In this document: positions 23,923 to 35,028 of the stretch, in pieces | Layout of the letters: every line of letters starts with the position of its first letter | How positions within the stretch are numbered: position 1 is the stretch's first letter | Origin: Porphyra umbilicalis | Taxonomy: Eukaryota; Rhodophyta; Bangiophyceae; Bangiales; Bangiaceae | Assembly: GCA_002049455.2 (NCBI GenBank) | Contig: KV918872.1 | Location: 158,055 to 222,054 of the forward strand | Length of the DNA: 64,000 nt | Direction of reading: 5' to 3' | The notes under the pieces: model-generated | Database searches by the model: none | Told to the model about the DNA's origin: nothing | Seen by the model: only the letters and a program-made list of their open reading frames with translations | Program-made: the position numbers and the translations under genes

Positions 23923-25293
23923 TCAATACACGCACGGCTCGCAGACGTCCTTGACCGCCATGGAATTGCATTTGAGTCCGTCAATATCCTTGTTCTTGAT
24001 CATTCGCTTAACGCCAGCCACGTTGACGTGCCCAAGGCGCTCATGCCAGAGCTGAAGTGAGGCCACCGCAGCAATATCCGACAGTGGGGCCATGTCCAGG
24101 TGGGAGAGCCCGTTCTTACGAATGCCGCACGCAGCGACAGCAGTCTTCTGGTTAATCTTGATGATGGTCTTACCGCCCTTGAATGACACTACCGCCCCAC
24201 GCTCCTCCATCATGCAGACCGACATGAGGTTGAAGACCATAGTAGGAACATTGAGTACCTCCTCCGACTTGATCTTGCGCGTCTTGCCGTGAACGATGAC
24301 ATTGAGCACGACGGTTTCGACGCCCACCGTGGCTACGGACCTTTTGTCACCCATCCTGACACTCCGTCCCGTGGTCGTATGATAGTCGTCCAAGCACTCG
24401 CGCATCCAGCACATGTGTGAAGATGCCGCAGAGTCGACAAGCCACGACTTGGAGATGTCATCGCTGTCAGCTGAATTGCCCACCAGCCAGATGGCTTCGT
24501 CGCTGTCGCTTCCGTCATCAGCCGCAATCGCGGCCACCCTGTCCTGTCTCTGCTTCTCGGCTTTGAGCTCTGGGCAATAGTGAGAGATGTGCCCAAACTT
24601 ATAGCAGTAGTAGCACTTGATCTTGGAGAGGTCACCACGGCGGCCTTGGCCTTGACAGTTGGCGCCGACGAGTGCCATTTCGCCAATGCGCTTAGTTGAC
24701 AGTGACTTGTCCGCCTGCCGCCGCTCCTCCTGAAGAAAGCGGCTCTTGACGAATTTGAGGCTCAGCTGGTCCTCGCCCTTGGCGTCGAGAGCCACCAGCA
24801 GGTTCTCGTCCTTGGACGTCAGCCCGTTGAGGACGCTCATGGCAACGTCCATCTCCGTCACCTCGCCGCCCATGGCCTCGAGGTTCTCGCCGAGGTTGCG
24901 CACGCGGTTGATGTAGCCCAGCATGCCCTCGCCGACGGTCATTTCGACGGTGTAAAACTCGCGTCGCGCCTTCATCTTGTCCATCAAACTCTTGCGCTGG
25001 AAGACACCTTGCAGCGTCGACCACATTTCCGCCGTCGTCTTGCAGCCCGACAGGTGCACGAGCTGCTCAGACACAAGGGTGAGCCCGATGATGGCGCTCG
25101 TCTTCGTGTCTCGACGCTTCCACACCGCCAACTCGCGGGTCTCCGCGTCCGTCGGCTTGCCGTCTTCGTCAAGCATGTCATCCAGGTCGCGCAGCGCGAG
25201 GACCATCTTAATGCGCTGACGCCACTCGTGGAAGTTCGTCTCCGTCAAGTTGTCGATCTTGATACCGCCCATGCCGGCGGCGCCTCCGTCCAT
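23923..25293 (-). pseudogene. gag: gag, protease and integrase zinc domain of copia C
   Basis: An intact 456-codon minus-strand frame. It holds a UBN2-type gag domain (about residues 10-220), a CX2CX4HX4C knuckle (CYYCYKFGHISHYC), a protease (WLVDSAASSHMC; Asp at 24433-24435, with Ala where Gly is usual) and the pre-integrase HHCC region (LWHERLGHVN ... CEPCVY). The active-site triad reads DSA rather than DSG or DTG. The frame ends at TGA 23923-23925, inside the conserved CVYGK motif. Confidence 0.88.
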
Positions 25294-25440
25294 GATTTCT
25301 TCTTGTAGTAGCGCCCGACCTTGCCGAGCCGTGCGCCTTGTCCGTCACGTCGTTGAACCACCTTGACCTCTTCTTCTTCGAACTTGCCGCGACCGCCGCG
25401 ACTCCAACTGGCACATCTGACTCTTGTCACAGCGCCGGCT

Positions 25441-25454
25441 CCGGGCCCACAACC
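25441..25454 (-). promoter_or_regulatory. Likely primer-binding site of copia C
   Basis: On the minus strand the base next to the LTR starts GGTTGTGGGCCCGG, which matches the half-tRNA initiator-Met site of B (GGTTATGGGCCCAG) at 12 of 14 positions. It suggests the same priming mode, with mutations. Confidence 0.55.
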
Positions 25455-25870
25455 TGGTCAAACGCAGGGGGGATCCGGCTTGGGGGACCACGGTGAATTT
25501 TAAGTGTCTCGAGCTTGTGTGTGTGTGTGCGAACGTGCTTTGTGGGTCGTCCTGAGGTTCGTCCGCCTCTCCCAACCGAGCGCATCTCTCAAATAGTCCC
25601 CAGCGGCCCAAGTTCTTCCCCCTCTCGCGCCCACACCGACGCTTACGCCCTCGCACCAAATCGAATCACTCCCCAAATCAAAAACCACTAGAGCAAAGCG
25701 AAGATCAAATCCAAAAAATGCCAAAAGTATTGCCCCAAGATGACCCAACACAAAAGTGTGCAACTTGTCCACGTCTTCCGAAAGTACCATCTGCGGTACC
25801 ATGGCGGTCACCGACCATCATTCATCCGCGAACCGCCAGTGGAGTCGGCGACGAGCATGACGGTCCAACA
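25455..25870 (-). repeat. 5' LTR of copia C
   Basis: It aligns with 21844-22261 over its full length with many substitutions. The end next to the coding region is mutated (TGGTCAAAC for TGTTGAAAC). A ~153-bp satellite begins immediately at 25871. Confidence 0.88.
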
Positions 25871-26798
25871 GGGATGAGCATCCGGACGTTGGCGAAAGCG
25901 ATTGACGGCGTTGCCGGTGAGCAGCGGGGCCGATGATGGCTTTTGCGGTGTGGCAGGGAGCGGTCACGGTGTTGGCGGTGTCGGCAGCGCTAAGGGTCGG
26001 CGTTGGCGGCGGTCGGCCGAGGCAAAAGCGCGGGTCGGGACGTTGGCAGAAGCGACCGATGGCGTTGGCGGTGATCGGCGAAGCCGGAGAAGGCGTTGGC
26101 GGTGTCGGAGGAAGCGGAGACGGTGTTGGCGGTCGGCTGGGGATGACGGTCGCCGGTCAGCGCAGCTCGCGGGGGCGGGGGCGCGGGTCGGGAAATTTGC
26201 GGGGGCGACTAACGGCGTTGGCGGTGATCGGCGAGGCCGGGAACGGCGTTGGCGGTGTTTGAAAGGGCTGAGACGAGGTTCACTGTGTCGTCCTGGGTGT
26301 CGGTCGGCGTTGACGGCGGTCGGCGGAGGCGGAGGCGCGCGTCGGGACGATGGCTGGGGCGACGGCGTTTGCGGTGGTCGGCTGGGCCTGGGACGGCGTT
26401 GGCGGTGTTGGAGGGGGCGGGGACGGTGTTGGCGGTGTCGGCGGAAGTGACGGTCGGCGTTGACGGTGGTCGGCGAGGGCGAAGGCGCGGGTCAGGACAT
26501 TGGCGGGGGCGACCGACGGCGTTGGAGGTGTTCGGCGGGGCCGGGCACGGCGTTAGCTGCTTTTAAGGGCGCTGGGACGGTGTTTGCGGCGTCGGCGGGG
26601 GTGACGGTTGGCGTTGCCGGCGGATGGTGGCGGCGGGGACGATGGTCGTGGCGTTAGCGAAAGCAACGGACGTCGTTAGCGGTGTTTGGCGCGGCGTGGG
26701 TCGGCGTTGGCGGTGTTGGAGGGGGCAGGGACTGTGTTGGCGCCGGCCGCGTGGGTGAAGGTCGGCTTTTGCGGCAGTCGGCGGGGGCGGGGACTAGG
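25871..26798 (+). repeat. ~153-bp satellite, array 1 (about 6 units)
   Basis: Recurrent words GGCGTTGGCGGTG, GACGGTCGGCGTTGACGGCGG and GGGACGTTGGCGGGGGCGA return about every 150 bp (anchors near 25896, 26058, 26205, 26361, 26510 and 26664). It is the same family as 31026-32760. The unit is itself built of about 30-bp GGCGTTGGCGG-type subrepeats. Confidence 0.75.
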
Positions 26799-26815
26799 GT
26801 CATCGTCGGCAGCCG
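26799..26815 (+). repeat. Left terminal inverted repeat
   Basis: Seventeen bases identical to the complement of 31009-31025, located exactly at the end of satellite array 1. Confidence 0.6.
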
Positions 26816-27437
26816 TGCCAACCTGCATCTGGATGTCATTTTCTGCATCGCACCGCATCTCAAGCGCTGTACATGACATCGGAACGGCTCTCGACGCGCT
26901 CCAAGAAATACTTTTTTGCATCTTGTCGTCATTTTCTGGTCCGTATATGTCATTTCTCTGCTGCAATGTCCTCGGCCGCGACCGGTCGATTCTAAGACTG
27001 GGAGCGTGAGGACTTGACCGCCAACCTGACCTTAGGTCAGTCCACAATGATACCAAAGGCAGGCAAATGCGTGCAACCATCCGGCCATCCGCAACAACTG
27101 TGTCGGCTGAAGTTCTCCGATCCAGTTAGGACATCATTTTATCTGCATCTCAAGCGTTAGGGTGGGTCCTCAATCCACCCCAGTGCGCCCAGTGGCCCAC
27201 GTGAGCGTCGCCGTGCCTGTAAACAAGCACGAGGAACGTTTTTTGACTATGTGCTGGGGGGCTACAGGAAGTAAACCGAGTCCGTGCAGGACTGATTGCA
27301 GATGATTCGTTGGACCTGTGGTCTAACAATCGCCAATCACGCAGGTGTGCCTTCTCGATGCCACCAGAGAGACCCACAGCGAGGACAGGCGTCTCTAATG
27401 TGACCACGATTCTGGGTTGAACAGCTCTCATGGCCAA

Positions 27438-27780
27438 GACACTCCCGAATGACTTGGCCTGTGCGCGAGCCTCCGGAAAAAGGCCTTTGAGGCCGTCTGA
27501 GGGCATTTCCATCACACGCTTGGCAGTGATTCAGGACTTTGGTGTGGCGAGGACCCGAAGAGCTTCCACTCGTGGAAGAGGTCTGACGGGTGAGATGTCA
27601 TCCAATGTCATCCAATGCAGAACAATGTCAGCAAAAACATGTAGATGCTAACAGAGGTCTCACGGGCAAGACAATCCCGAATGACTTGAGCTGTGCGCGA
27701 GCTTCAGAAAAAAGGGCCTTCGAGGCCGTCTGAGAGCATCTCAATCACACGTTTGGCCGTGATTCAGGCTCTGATTTCGG
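27438..27780 (+). repeat. Two ~108-bp direct repeats, period about 234 bp
   Basis: 27438-27545 and 27672-27780 share CCCGAATGACTTG, TGTGCGCGAGC, GAGGCCGTCTGAG and ATCACACG...GTGATTCAGG in the same order, at roughly 85% identity. Before each copy a related AGGTCT-ACGGG motif appears. They lie inside the inverted-repeat-bounded segment. Confidence 0.65.
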
Positions 27781-28540
27781 CGCCGTCAAGGGCGACGCCG
27801 TCGGGGCCCGCGTCGCCGTCGGCTGCGCCGCCCCCCCCGCCGGCGGCGGTGGAACCCCCCTCCAGCCGGAACCCCCCTCCAGCACGTTCGTGTGTACGTG
27901 GAGGTCCGCATCTGTAAGGTGCATCAACCGCAGCACCCCCCCTCCCCGCCCCTTCCCCCCACCCGCCCACCCCCGCTGGTCAATTTCGTCCGCAATGTCG
28001 CCCACGCGCACGGTGGCGACGCGCGGCACCAGGTCCGCGTCGGCGGCGGCGACGTTCAGCCGCCCCCTCCAGACAAAGGGGACGGCGGGGGGGGGGGGGT
28101 GGCACCGCCGACGGTGCCGCCGCCGCCGCCCATGGTGGGTTGGGGTGCCGGGGGGGATGGGGCTTGGCGGGTAGCGCGCCGCCAAAACCGGAGGGAGGCG
28201 GAGGGAGGAAAACAGGCGATGCCGGAGAGGGGGCCGGCCAGAGCGGTGGTACCTGTGGGGCAGCGGCGGGTTAGGAGGGGGGTTATGCGGGGGCGGGGAG
28301 GCGCGGCGAGGTGGGGCGAGGCGGCAAGTGGGGCGAAGAGATGGCAGACAGTCGGGCGGGGGCATGGCGGACAATGGGGTGGACTGTCGCGACGGTCACG
28401 GCCAAACGTGTGTCGTCTCGGCCACAAGAGTCGCCGTGCCTGACGAGCTGTGTGCAACTGCGTCCGTTGCCGCCGCCACAGTCTGGACAGCCGCCGCCGC
28501 AGCGGTCAAGCACGAGCACGCCACAAAGAACTACCGAAGA
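27781..28540. other. GC-rich spacer
   Basis: C-rich then G-rich low-complexity sequence; the ORFs on both strands are Pro/Arg/Gly-rich and overlap one another. No domain seen. Confidence 0.5.
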
Positions 28541-28544
28541 GCAT

Positions 28545-28835
28545 TCACAGAACTGATCTCAAGAATAGTCAGGTGCTCAAACACTTTCTTGAGAATATTT
28601 CAATTCTCAAGCATCCTTGAACAAGTTGTTTATCAGTATGTACTTTTTCGTGTAACTGTTTTCTAAAGGCACTGTGATTGGCCGTTGATTCCCACAATTG
28701 CAATACCGGAGTATTTGTTCACATCTTCGGCGGCTATTGCTCGTTTTCGAATTCCGATTTCTTGTTCTTGAATGGAAATCGTTCGTCATTTGTACATCAG
28801 TGCTCGATGTTGTTTTCTAAATAGTTCTGTCAACT
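28545..28835. other. AT-rich island
   Basis: About 290 bp with many A/T runs (AGAATATTTCAATTCTCAAG, TTTTTCGTGTAACTG) in strong contrast to the more than 70% GC flanks. It holds no ORF with a recognisable product. Short inverted TTCTTGA/TCAAGAA words occur near 28555-28625. Confidence 0.6.
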
Positions 28836-28865
28836 CCGTGGCGAACTGGAGATCGGGATAATTCT

Positions 28866-29371
28866 GTATGTCTTAAGGGAGCTGGCGGGATCTCCCCCTC
28901 GATCACGGCGAGGATATGGTTGGTGGCGGTTTCCGCCGCCGCCGCCGCCGCCGCCGCCGCGCACCGCCCCGCCCCGCCGCCGCGCACGCGGCTCGCCGTG
29001 ACGCCCCGCGCGCCGGGGCGGCCGGCAGCGGCGGCGGCGGCGGCGGGGCGGCCACGCGCCGCGCCGCGCCGTCCGTGACGCGACGGCCGTCGACGGCCGC
29101 CTTTGCGGCAGCGGCCACCACCGGCACCGGCACCGACCTCTCCCTCCTCTGTGCCACCCACCCGCCCTCTACCACAACGGCGGCGGCAGCGACGACGGCG
29201 GCAGTGGCGGCGTCCCCGCGCGGCCCCGCCACCACACGTGGACGGCCCTGGCCTCGTGCCGCCGCCTCCTCCTCACCGCCCTCCCCGCCACTGCCGTCAC
29301 GGCCGCCGTCGGCGTGGCGGACGTACCCCCCGCCGTCGGCGGCGGGGTGGTCGGCGCGCCCACCGCGACCG

Positions 29372-29402
<31 letters not shown>

Positions 29403-29545
29403 TTCCGCCGCCGCCACCACCCGACGCCCGCCAAGGCCGCCCGGCCACGGGCATGCTCTGGTTGTGGAGCAGCCACGGGGCGGCGGGAAAACGGCGGTAA
29501 CGGCGGCGGCGACGGCGGCGACGGTGGTGGCGAGAGGGGCGTCGG

Positions 29546-29576
<31 letters not shown>

Positions 29577-30000
29577 GGCGGCGGCAGGGGCGGCAGCGAC
29601 GGCGGTGACGGCGGCAATGGCGGCATAGGCGCCGACGGCGGCAAAGACGACGGCGGCGGCGGCAGCGGCCGCGGCAATGGCGGCAACGGTGGCGGCAGCG
29701 ACGGCGCCGACAGCGCCGACGGCGGCGGCAAGGGCAGTGGCGGCGGCAACGGCGACGTCCCCAACGGCTGCGGCGATGGCAGTGGCGGCGGCAACGGCAA
29801 CGCCCCCAACGGCGGCGGCAACGCCAGTGGCGGCAGCGACGGCGCCGACGGCGCCGATCTCGGCGGCAAGGGTGGTCGCGGCGGCAACGGCGACGCCCCC
29901 GACGGCGGCGGCAACGGCGGTGGCGGCGGCGATGGTGACCCCGGTTTGAAGGGGGGGGTGGGGGGGGGGGTGTAAGACCACTGGGGTGGCAGCGCAGCCC
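28866..30000. repeat. Cryptic GGC/GCC simple-sequence tract
   Basis: 28920-29420 is dominated by GCC triplets and 29490-29960 by GGCGGCAACGGCGACG-like words, with a G-run at about 29950-29970. The plus-strand reading would be a collagen-like Gly/Asp/Asn protein, but all six frames are open over much of the stretch, so I do not call a gene. Confidence 0.6.
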
Positions 30001-31008
30001 GCGGGTTTGGGCGTTGATGCGGGGGAAGGCGGCAAGAGGCCGCTGGCAGGTGTAGGTGTGTGTTTGGGGGGGAGGGGGTTGGGGGCGTGAGGCCACGGCC
30101 TGCCGCGGGTTTGGGCGTAGTTGGGGGGGGAGGGCGGGGGGAGGCCGCCCTTGGCGCCGCCGTTCACCTGGGACGGGTGGCCACGGCGGTGGCGGCAGCG
30201 GCACGGGTGTGGGCTTAAGTTGGGGTAGGGGTGTGTGTGGGGGGGGGGGCGCCACCTTTTGCTTTTCATGGACGCACGAACTGACGCCTCCCCTGCGCCG
30301 TTTTCTCGTCCTGTGCTACTCTTGGCTGCCGGTGATGGGCCCATTTTTTTCGTTCACGCGCTGGGGACATGACGCCCGCGCCTGTGGCGGGTGAGTTGGC
30401 CCGGAGATACGTGGAAGGCACGCACCTGTGCTGAGGTTGACATGAACGGAGATGCAGTGCAGGTGCAGTATAATTGCAACCAGATCAATTCGACTTGGCC
30501 CGTTGCACAGCTCCGACTCGCCCGGGGCCCCAGCACCGCAGTTCAGAAGCAGCCACGGCTGTGCTTCTGGACACGACAGTGTCAGCGCGGTGTGCCCAGT
30601 GTCTGCGACAGTGTGTCTGACCACCCGACACGGGTGCCACACACAGCAGGCCGCTGATGTCAGGCTGTCAAGTGGCCTGCCTGGAAGGCAGCTCAAGTCA
30701 AGTGGCGACAACTTCATGCAAGTGACGGCAAGTGGCGGCAAGCTCCATCCGTGACGGGATAACCGGCGAATGCCTGAACAAGAATTAGCGAGCCGTTAAG
30801 GCCTGAAGCAAGTAGGAAATAAATTAATCAAATTATACATCCCCCCGCCGCAGCCGGTTAAACGGATGACATTGCTTTGCAAAGAATCCATGCATCTGGA
30901 CTCACATATGACGACATCTCCAGGCCTGTCGTCCGAAGCTTTCGAAAATGCGATGGTCTGCAAAATGCAGCCGAAGTGCAGTGAGATGCGGCTGAGATGC
31001 GGTGGGCG
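30001..31008. other. No gene recognised
   Basis: G-rich to about 30260, then balanced sequence. The short ORFs on both strands have no motif. Near 30670-30740 the word AAGTGGCGRCAA is repeated. The inner end of the right inverted repeat lies at about 30930-31008. Confidence 0.45.
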
Positions 31009-31025
31009 CGGCTGCCGACGATGAC
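31009..31025 (-). repeat. Right terminal inverted repeat
   Basis: Exact complement of 26799-26815; satellite array 2 starts directly after it with GTTAGCGAAAGCGACCG. Confidence 0.6.
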
Positions 31026-32760
31026 GTTAGCGAAAGCGACCGACGGCGTTTGCGGTGGTCGGCGAGGCCGAAGACGGCGTTGGCGGTGTTTGCCAGGGCT
31101 GAGACGGGGTTGACGGTGTCGGCCTGGGTGACGGTCGGCGTTGCCGGCAGTCGGCGGCGGCAGGAGCGCGGGTCGGGGAGTTGGCCGGGGCGACCGACGG
31201 CTTTGCCGGTGGTCGGCGGGGCTGGGGAAGGCGTTCTCTGTATTGGAGGGGGCGGGGAAAAGGTTGTTGTTGTCGGCGGGGGGGACGGTCGGCGTTGACG
31301 GCGTTCGGCGGGGGCAGGAGCACGCGTCGGGACGTTGGCGCGGGCGATTGACGGCGTTGCAGGTATTCGGCGGGGCTGAAGACGGTGATGGTGGTGCTTG
31401 AGAGCAGGAGGACGGTGTTGACAGTGTCGGCGAGGGCGACAGTCAATGTTGACGGCGGTCGGCGGGGGCGAGAGCTCGGGTCGGGACGTTGGCGGGGGCG
31501 ACCGACAGCGTTTGCGGTGGTCGGCGGGGCCGGAAACCGTGATGGCTGTGTTTGAAGGGGCAGGGACGGTGTTGTCGGCATCCGCGGGGGTGCCGGTTAG
31601 CTTTTGCGGCGGTCGGAGGGGGTGGGAGCGAGGATCGTGACGTGAGCGGAAGCAACCGGCGCCGATGGCGGTGGTCGGCGGGGCCGGGAAAGGCGTCGGC
31701 GGTGTTGGAGGGGGCGGGGACGGTGTTGGCAGTGTCGGCCTGGGTGACGGCCGGCGTGAATGGCGGTCGGCGACGGCGGGGGCGTGGGTTTGGACTTTGG
31801 CCGGGGCGACCGACGGCGTTGGCGGTAGTCGGCAGGGCTGGGGAAGGCGTTGGCGGTGTTTGAGGGGACGGGAAAGGTGTTGGCGGTGTCGACGGGAGTG
31901 ACGGTCAACGTTGACGGCGGTCGGCGGGGGCGGGGGCGCGTGTGCGGACAATGGTAGGGGCAAATGTCGGCGTTGGCGGTGTTCGGCGGGGCCGAAGACG
32001 GCGTTGGTGGTGTTTGAAAGGGCAGAGACGGGGTTGACGGTGTAGGCAAGGTGACGGTCGGCGTTGTCTGCAAACGGCGGGGGCGCGGGTGCGCGACGGA
32101 ACGTTGGCGCGGGCGACCGACGACGTTGCCTGGTTTCGGCGGGGCCGGGGACGGCGTTCGCGGTGTTAGAAGGGGCCAGAGCGGTGTTGGCGGTGTCGGC
32201 GGGGGTGACGGTCGGCGTTGACGGCGGTCGGCGAGGGCGGGAGCGCAGGTCGGGACGTTGGCGGGGGCGACAGATGGCGTTGGCGGTGGTCGGTGGGGCC
32301 GGGGTCGTCGTTGGCGGTGTTGGATGGGGCGGGGACGGTGTTGGTGGTGTTGACCTGGGTGACGGTCGGCGTTGACGGCGGTCGGCGAGGGCGGGGGCGC
32401 GGGTTTGGACCATAGCGGGAGCAAACGATGGCATTCGCTGTGTTCGGCGGGGCCGAAGACGGCGTTGGCGGTGTGTGACAGGGCTCAGGCGGGGTTTATG
32501 GTGTCAGCCTAAGTGACGGTCGGCGTTGACGGCGGTCGGCGGGGGCGGGGGCGCGGGTTTAGAAGTTGGCCGGGGCGACCGACGGCGTTGCGGTGGTTGG
32601 CGGGGCCGGGGACGGCGCTGGCCGTGTTGGAGAGAGCGGAGACGGTGTTGGCGGTGTCGGCCTGGGTGACGGTCGGCATTGACGGCGGTCGGCGGGGTCG
32701 GGCGCGTGCGTTCGGACGTTTGCTTAGGCGACGGACGGCGTAGGCGGTGACCGGCGGGGC
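31026..32760 (+). repeat. ~153-bp satellite, array 2 (about 11-12 units)
   Basis: GCGACCGACGGCG-type anchors recur at about 31039, 31191, 31347, 31497, 31650, 31807, 31958, 32115, 32266, 32419, 32573 and 32727, a mean spacing of about 153 bp. Because 153 is a multiple of three, long Pro/Arg/Thr-rich frames of 51-residue periodicity appear on both strands. They are by-products of the repeat. Confidence 0.8.
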
Positions 32761-33640
32761 CGATCGGAGGGGGCGTGCATGAAGCTCGGGACGTTGGCGG
32801 GGGCGCAGAAGGACGTTGGCTTGGGGCGGGAGACGAGGATTGGGACGCTGAAAGCTGTTGCCGGTGGCGGCCGGCGTCGTTGGTGGTGGTCAGTCCGGGC
32901 AAGGGCGGGGCTGGCGGCGCTCGCTGTGTTGGGCGGGGGCGGAGGCGGGAACGACGACGGCGCGGGCGGCGGTAGGCAAGGTTGCAGGTAGGCGTGAGCG
33001 GCGGCGGGGCTGGCGTCGGCGGCGCCGGCGACGGCGTGTGGGCCGCATGGCGATGGACGAAACGGGGGTCGTTACGGTGACGGCGGGCGGCGACGGCCGC
33101 CGTCGGCCGCGGGGACGGTGGCTTCGGCGGGCAGTGGCGGCGGCGGCGTTCGGTGGCGGCGGGGACGCGCAAGGCGATGACGGGGACGGGAGCGCGTCGG
33201 GCGGCCACGGGCGTCGGGAACAGCGGCAAATGAGCCGGTGCGGGGGGTGGCGGCGAGCGGCGGGGGCGGGCGGGGCATACGGCGACGACGAAGACGGGGG
33301 CGCGGGTGGCGGCGGTGGTCGGTGGAGTGCGTGCAGATGGCGGCAACGGTCGGCGGGGGCGGCCGCGATCGGCGGGGGCGGGGGGGCAGACGCCGGCGGC
33401 GGTCGGTGGCGGGGGAGCGGGCGGCGGCAACGGTCGGCGGGGGTGGCGGCGATCGGCGGGGGCGGGGTGGGCGGACGACGACGACGGGGACGGTAGCGTG
33501 GGTGGCGGTGGCGGTCGGTGGCGGTGGCGCGGGTGGCGGCGACGGTCAGCCGCGGCGGCGACGACATAGGGGCCGCGGCAGGGGTGCTTGTGGGCGCGGG
33601 TGGCGAGGTTGGGGGGCAGTACGCACGCGCGCGGGATGCG
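32761..33640. repeat. Degenerate GC-rich short-period repeat tract
   Basis: Words such as GGCGGCAACGGTCGGCGGGGG and GCGATCGGCGGGGGCGGG recur irregularly (clearest 33300-33560). It continues the satellite with loss of the 153-bp order. No gene seen. Confidence 0.5.
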
Positions 33641-34859
33641 GAGGGGGTTGGTAGACAAGGCTGTACTTACGGCCGCCCAGATGTCTGTGCCGTGTGGGCT
33701 ATCGGTGGCTGTGGGGGTGTGGCGGTTTTCAGGGGCGCCCTGGGGTGCTGTCAAGGGTTGAGGGGTCTGCTCAGTTCACTACGTTGCCGCAGGTGCTGCC
33801 ATTTGGCGACCGGGCGCGGGACCGGGCCCCGGCCCCGCCTTGTGTGCCCGCACGAGCGCTCCAATTTAGTTTTTTTTTTTGTGTCGGTGCGATCGCGCCG
33901 CGTGTCCGACAGTTCCGCAAGCGCGTTCGGCCTCACGTCACCGCACGAGAGATACGTGACACACCTCAACGATCCGGGCTCTGGTGTCTAGATACCATGC
34001 GGCCATCCAGTTTCGAGAGGTACCATTTTCCATCCGAGTGTGGCTGTTGAAACAAAAATATGATACATTGGGCAATCTGAGGACAGTATGAGCTGCCACA
34101 TGTCACACATTTAACCCCTTGAAACCGTAATGGACCAATCAGCGCACAGAACCCGTTGGCGCCAGGATCAACGAGCTGCCAACGGAGGCTCCGTTGGCGA
34201 CGCGCTGGCCCCGTGGCCAACGGCTCCGACCCCCAATCGGACGCAACGACATTCGCGTTTTATCTCGCTTGACATCCGTTGGCAACGCCGCGTGCACGTT
34301 TAACATGGTTACCCGCCCCGAGAACTGGCCAACTGCGAAATTGAGACACGCTTCTGCAAGGTGTGCCCAATATGGCTTTGACCCGACATTGATGCGTGGG
34401 CGAAGCGGTACGGCTGGTCCCACCGGGGGCCGATGCTCTCCGTCCTCGACGTCATGACGAATGGATGGAAGTAGCGGATCAATGTCAGGGTCCGGCGACG
34501 CATCTGGCGATTGCAGATCTGGACAATGCGCAGTCGATGTTGCGCGAGGCGTTATTGGCCGACATTTCTCGGGTCATCGCGACGAGCCCCGCGGGCTCCG
34601 CTCAAGATGCCCGTTGCCGAGGCTCCGCCGTGGATACGCGGAAGAGTCGCAGAAAAGGCAAGTCACGGCACCACCGTAGTCCCTCGCCGTTATCGTCGTC
34701 TACAGCTTCCTCGCCGTGACCGGCGACCACCGATAACCACGAAAACCGCGTTGGGCATAAGGTGGGGTTCGAAAAGTGGGCGGTCCTCGAGTGGCCGGCC
34801 GGCTACTTCGCCGGCGTCATGGACTATTGATCGTACCGTCAACGCACCCGTCACTCGAT
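33641..34859. other. Spacer with a cluster of CCGTTGGC/GCCAACGG octamers
   Basis: I recognise no gene. Between 34153 and 34283 the octamer CCGTTGGC or its complement occurs five times (34153, 34178, 34191, 34216, 34276). The pair at 34178-34198 forms a perfect inverted repeat with 10-bp arms and a 1-base centre. Confidence 0.45.
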
Positions 34860-35028
34860 TTTCGGGGCGTCTCAGGCTCGCCAGATGGGAAGGACGGCCA
34901 AGAACATGAAGATCTTTTTCGGGGGTACCCCGATGTTCAACGGGAAAACACCTCTACGGGTCCTCTTGTGGCCCCGAAAGTTCTTCAAGGCCTGTGATGT
35001 CAACGACGTGTCGGAGTGAATGGGTGTG
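34860..35028 (+). pseudogene. gag: Gag fragment D2, host of the G2 insertion
   Basis: The plus-strand frame just before the G2 LTR reads RKFFKACDVNDVSE. It matches the KFFHKFAKACDDNDISES segment of the D1 gag relic at about 9890-9950 and sits where capsid helices lie in the G1 gag. The frame is cut by the G2 LTR at 35029. Upstream, KNMKIFFGG...MFNGK may belong to it. Confidence 0.4.

Larger units (their letters stand above)
21844..25870 (-). mobile_element. Ty1/copia element C, minus strand, RT-deleted
   Basis: LTRs of 418 bp (21844-22261) and 416 bp (25455-25870) flank a minus-strand gag-protease-integrase-RNase H frame. The RT domain is missing. The ends are TGTTGRA...TYCAACA. I see no target duplication (flanks GCGGC and GGGAT). 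The two LTRs are visibly diverged, so the element is old or recombinant. A third LTR of the same family is the solo LTR at 44749-45166. The gag and protease sequence is quite different from A and B, so this is a separate copia lineage. Confidence 0.9.
26799..31025. mobile_element. 4.2-kb segment with 17-bp perfect inverted ends inside the satellite
   Basis: Array 1 stops and array 2 restarts exactly at a perfect inverted repeat, GTCATCGTCGGCAGCCG at 26799-26815 and its complement at 31009-31025. An imperfect extension rich in GCATCTS words follows on the inner side. Subterminal copies of a TGTCATTTT...GCATCTCAAGCG motif occur at about 26837 and 27132. This is what a non-autonomous DNA transposon looks like. 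I find no transposase ORF inside and no clear target duplication (flanks ...CTAGG and GTTAG...). Confidence 0.5.

Noticed and set aside
28903-30255. 450-codon minus-strand ORF and a Gly-rich plus-strand ORF (29103-29975)
   Set aside because: Cryptic GGC/GCC repeats open all frames; collagen-like or His/Arg-rich readings are equally possible and none has a domain.
30902-33754. 510- and 416-codon minus-strand Pro/Arg-rich ORFs
   Set aside because: By-products of the ~153-bp satellite (51 codons) and the GC-rich tract after it.
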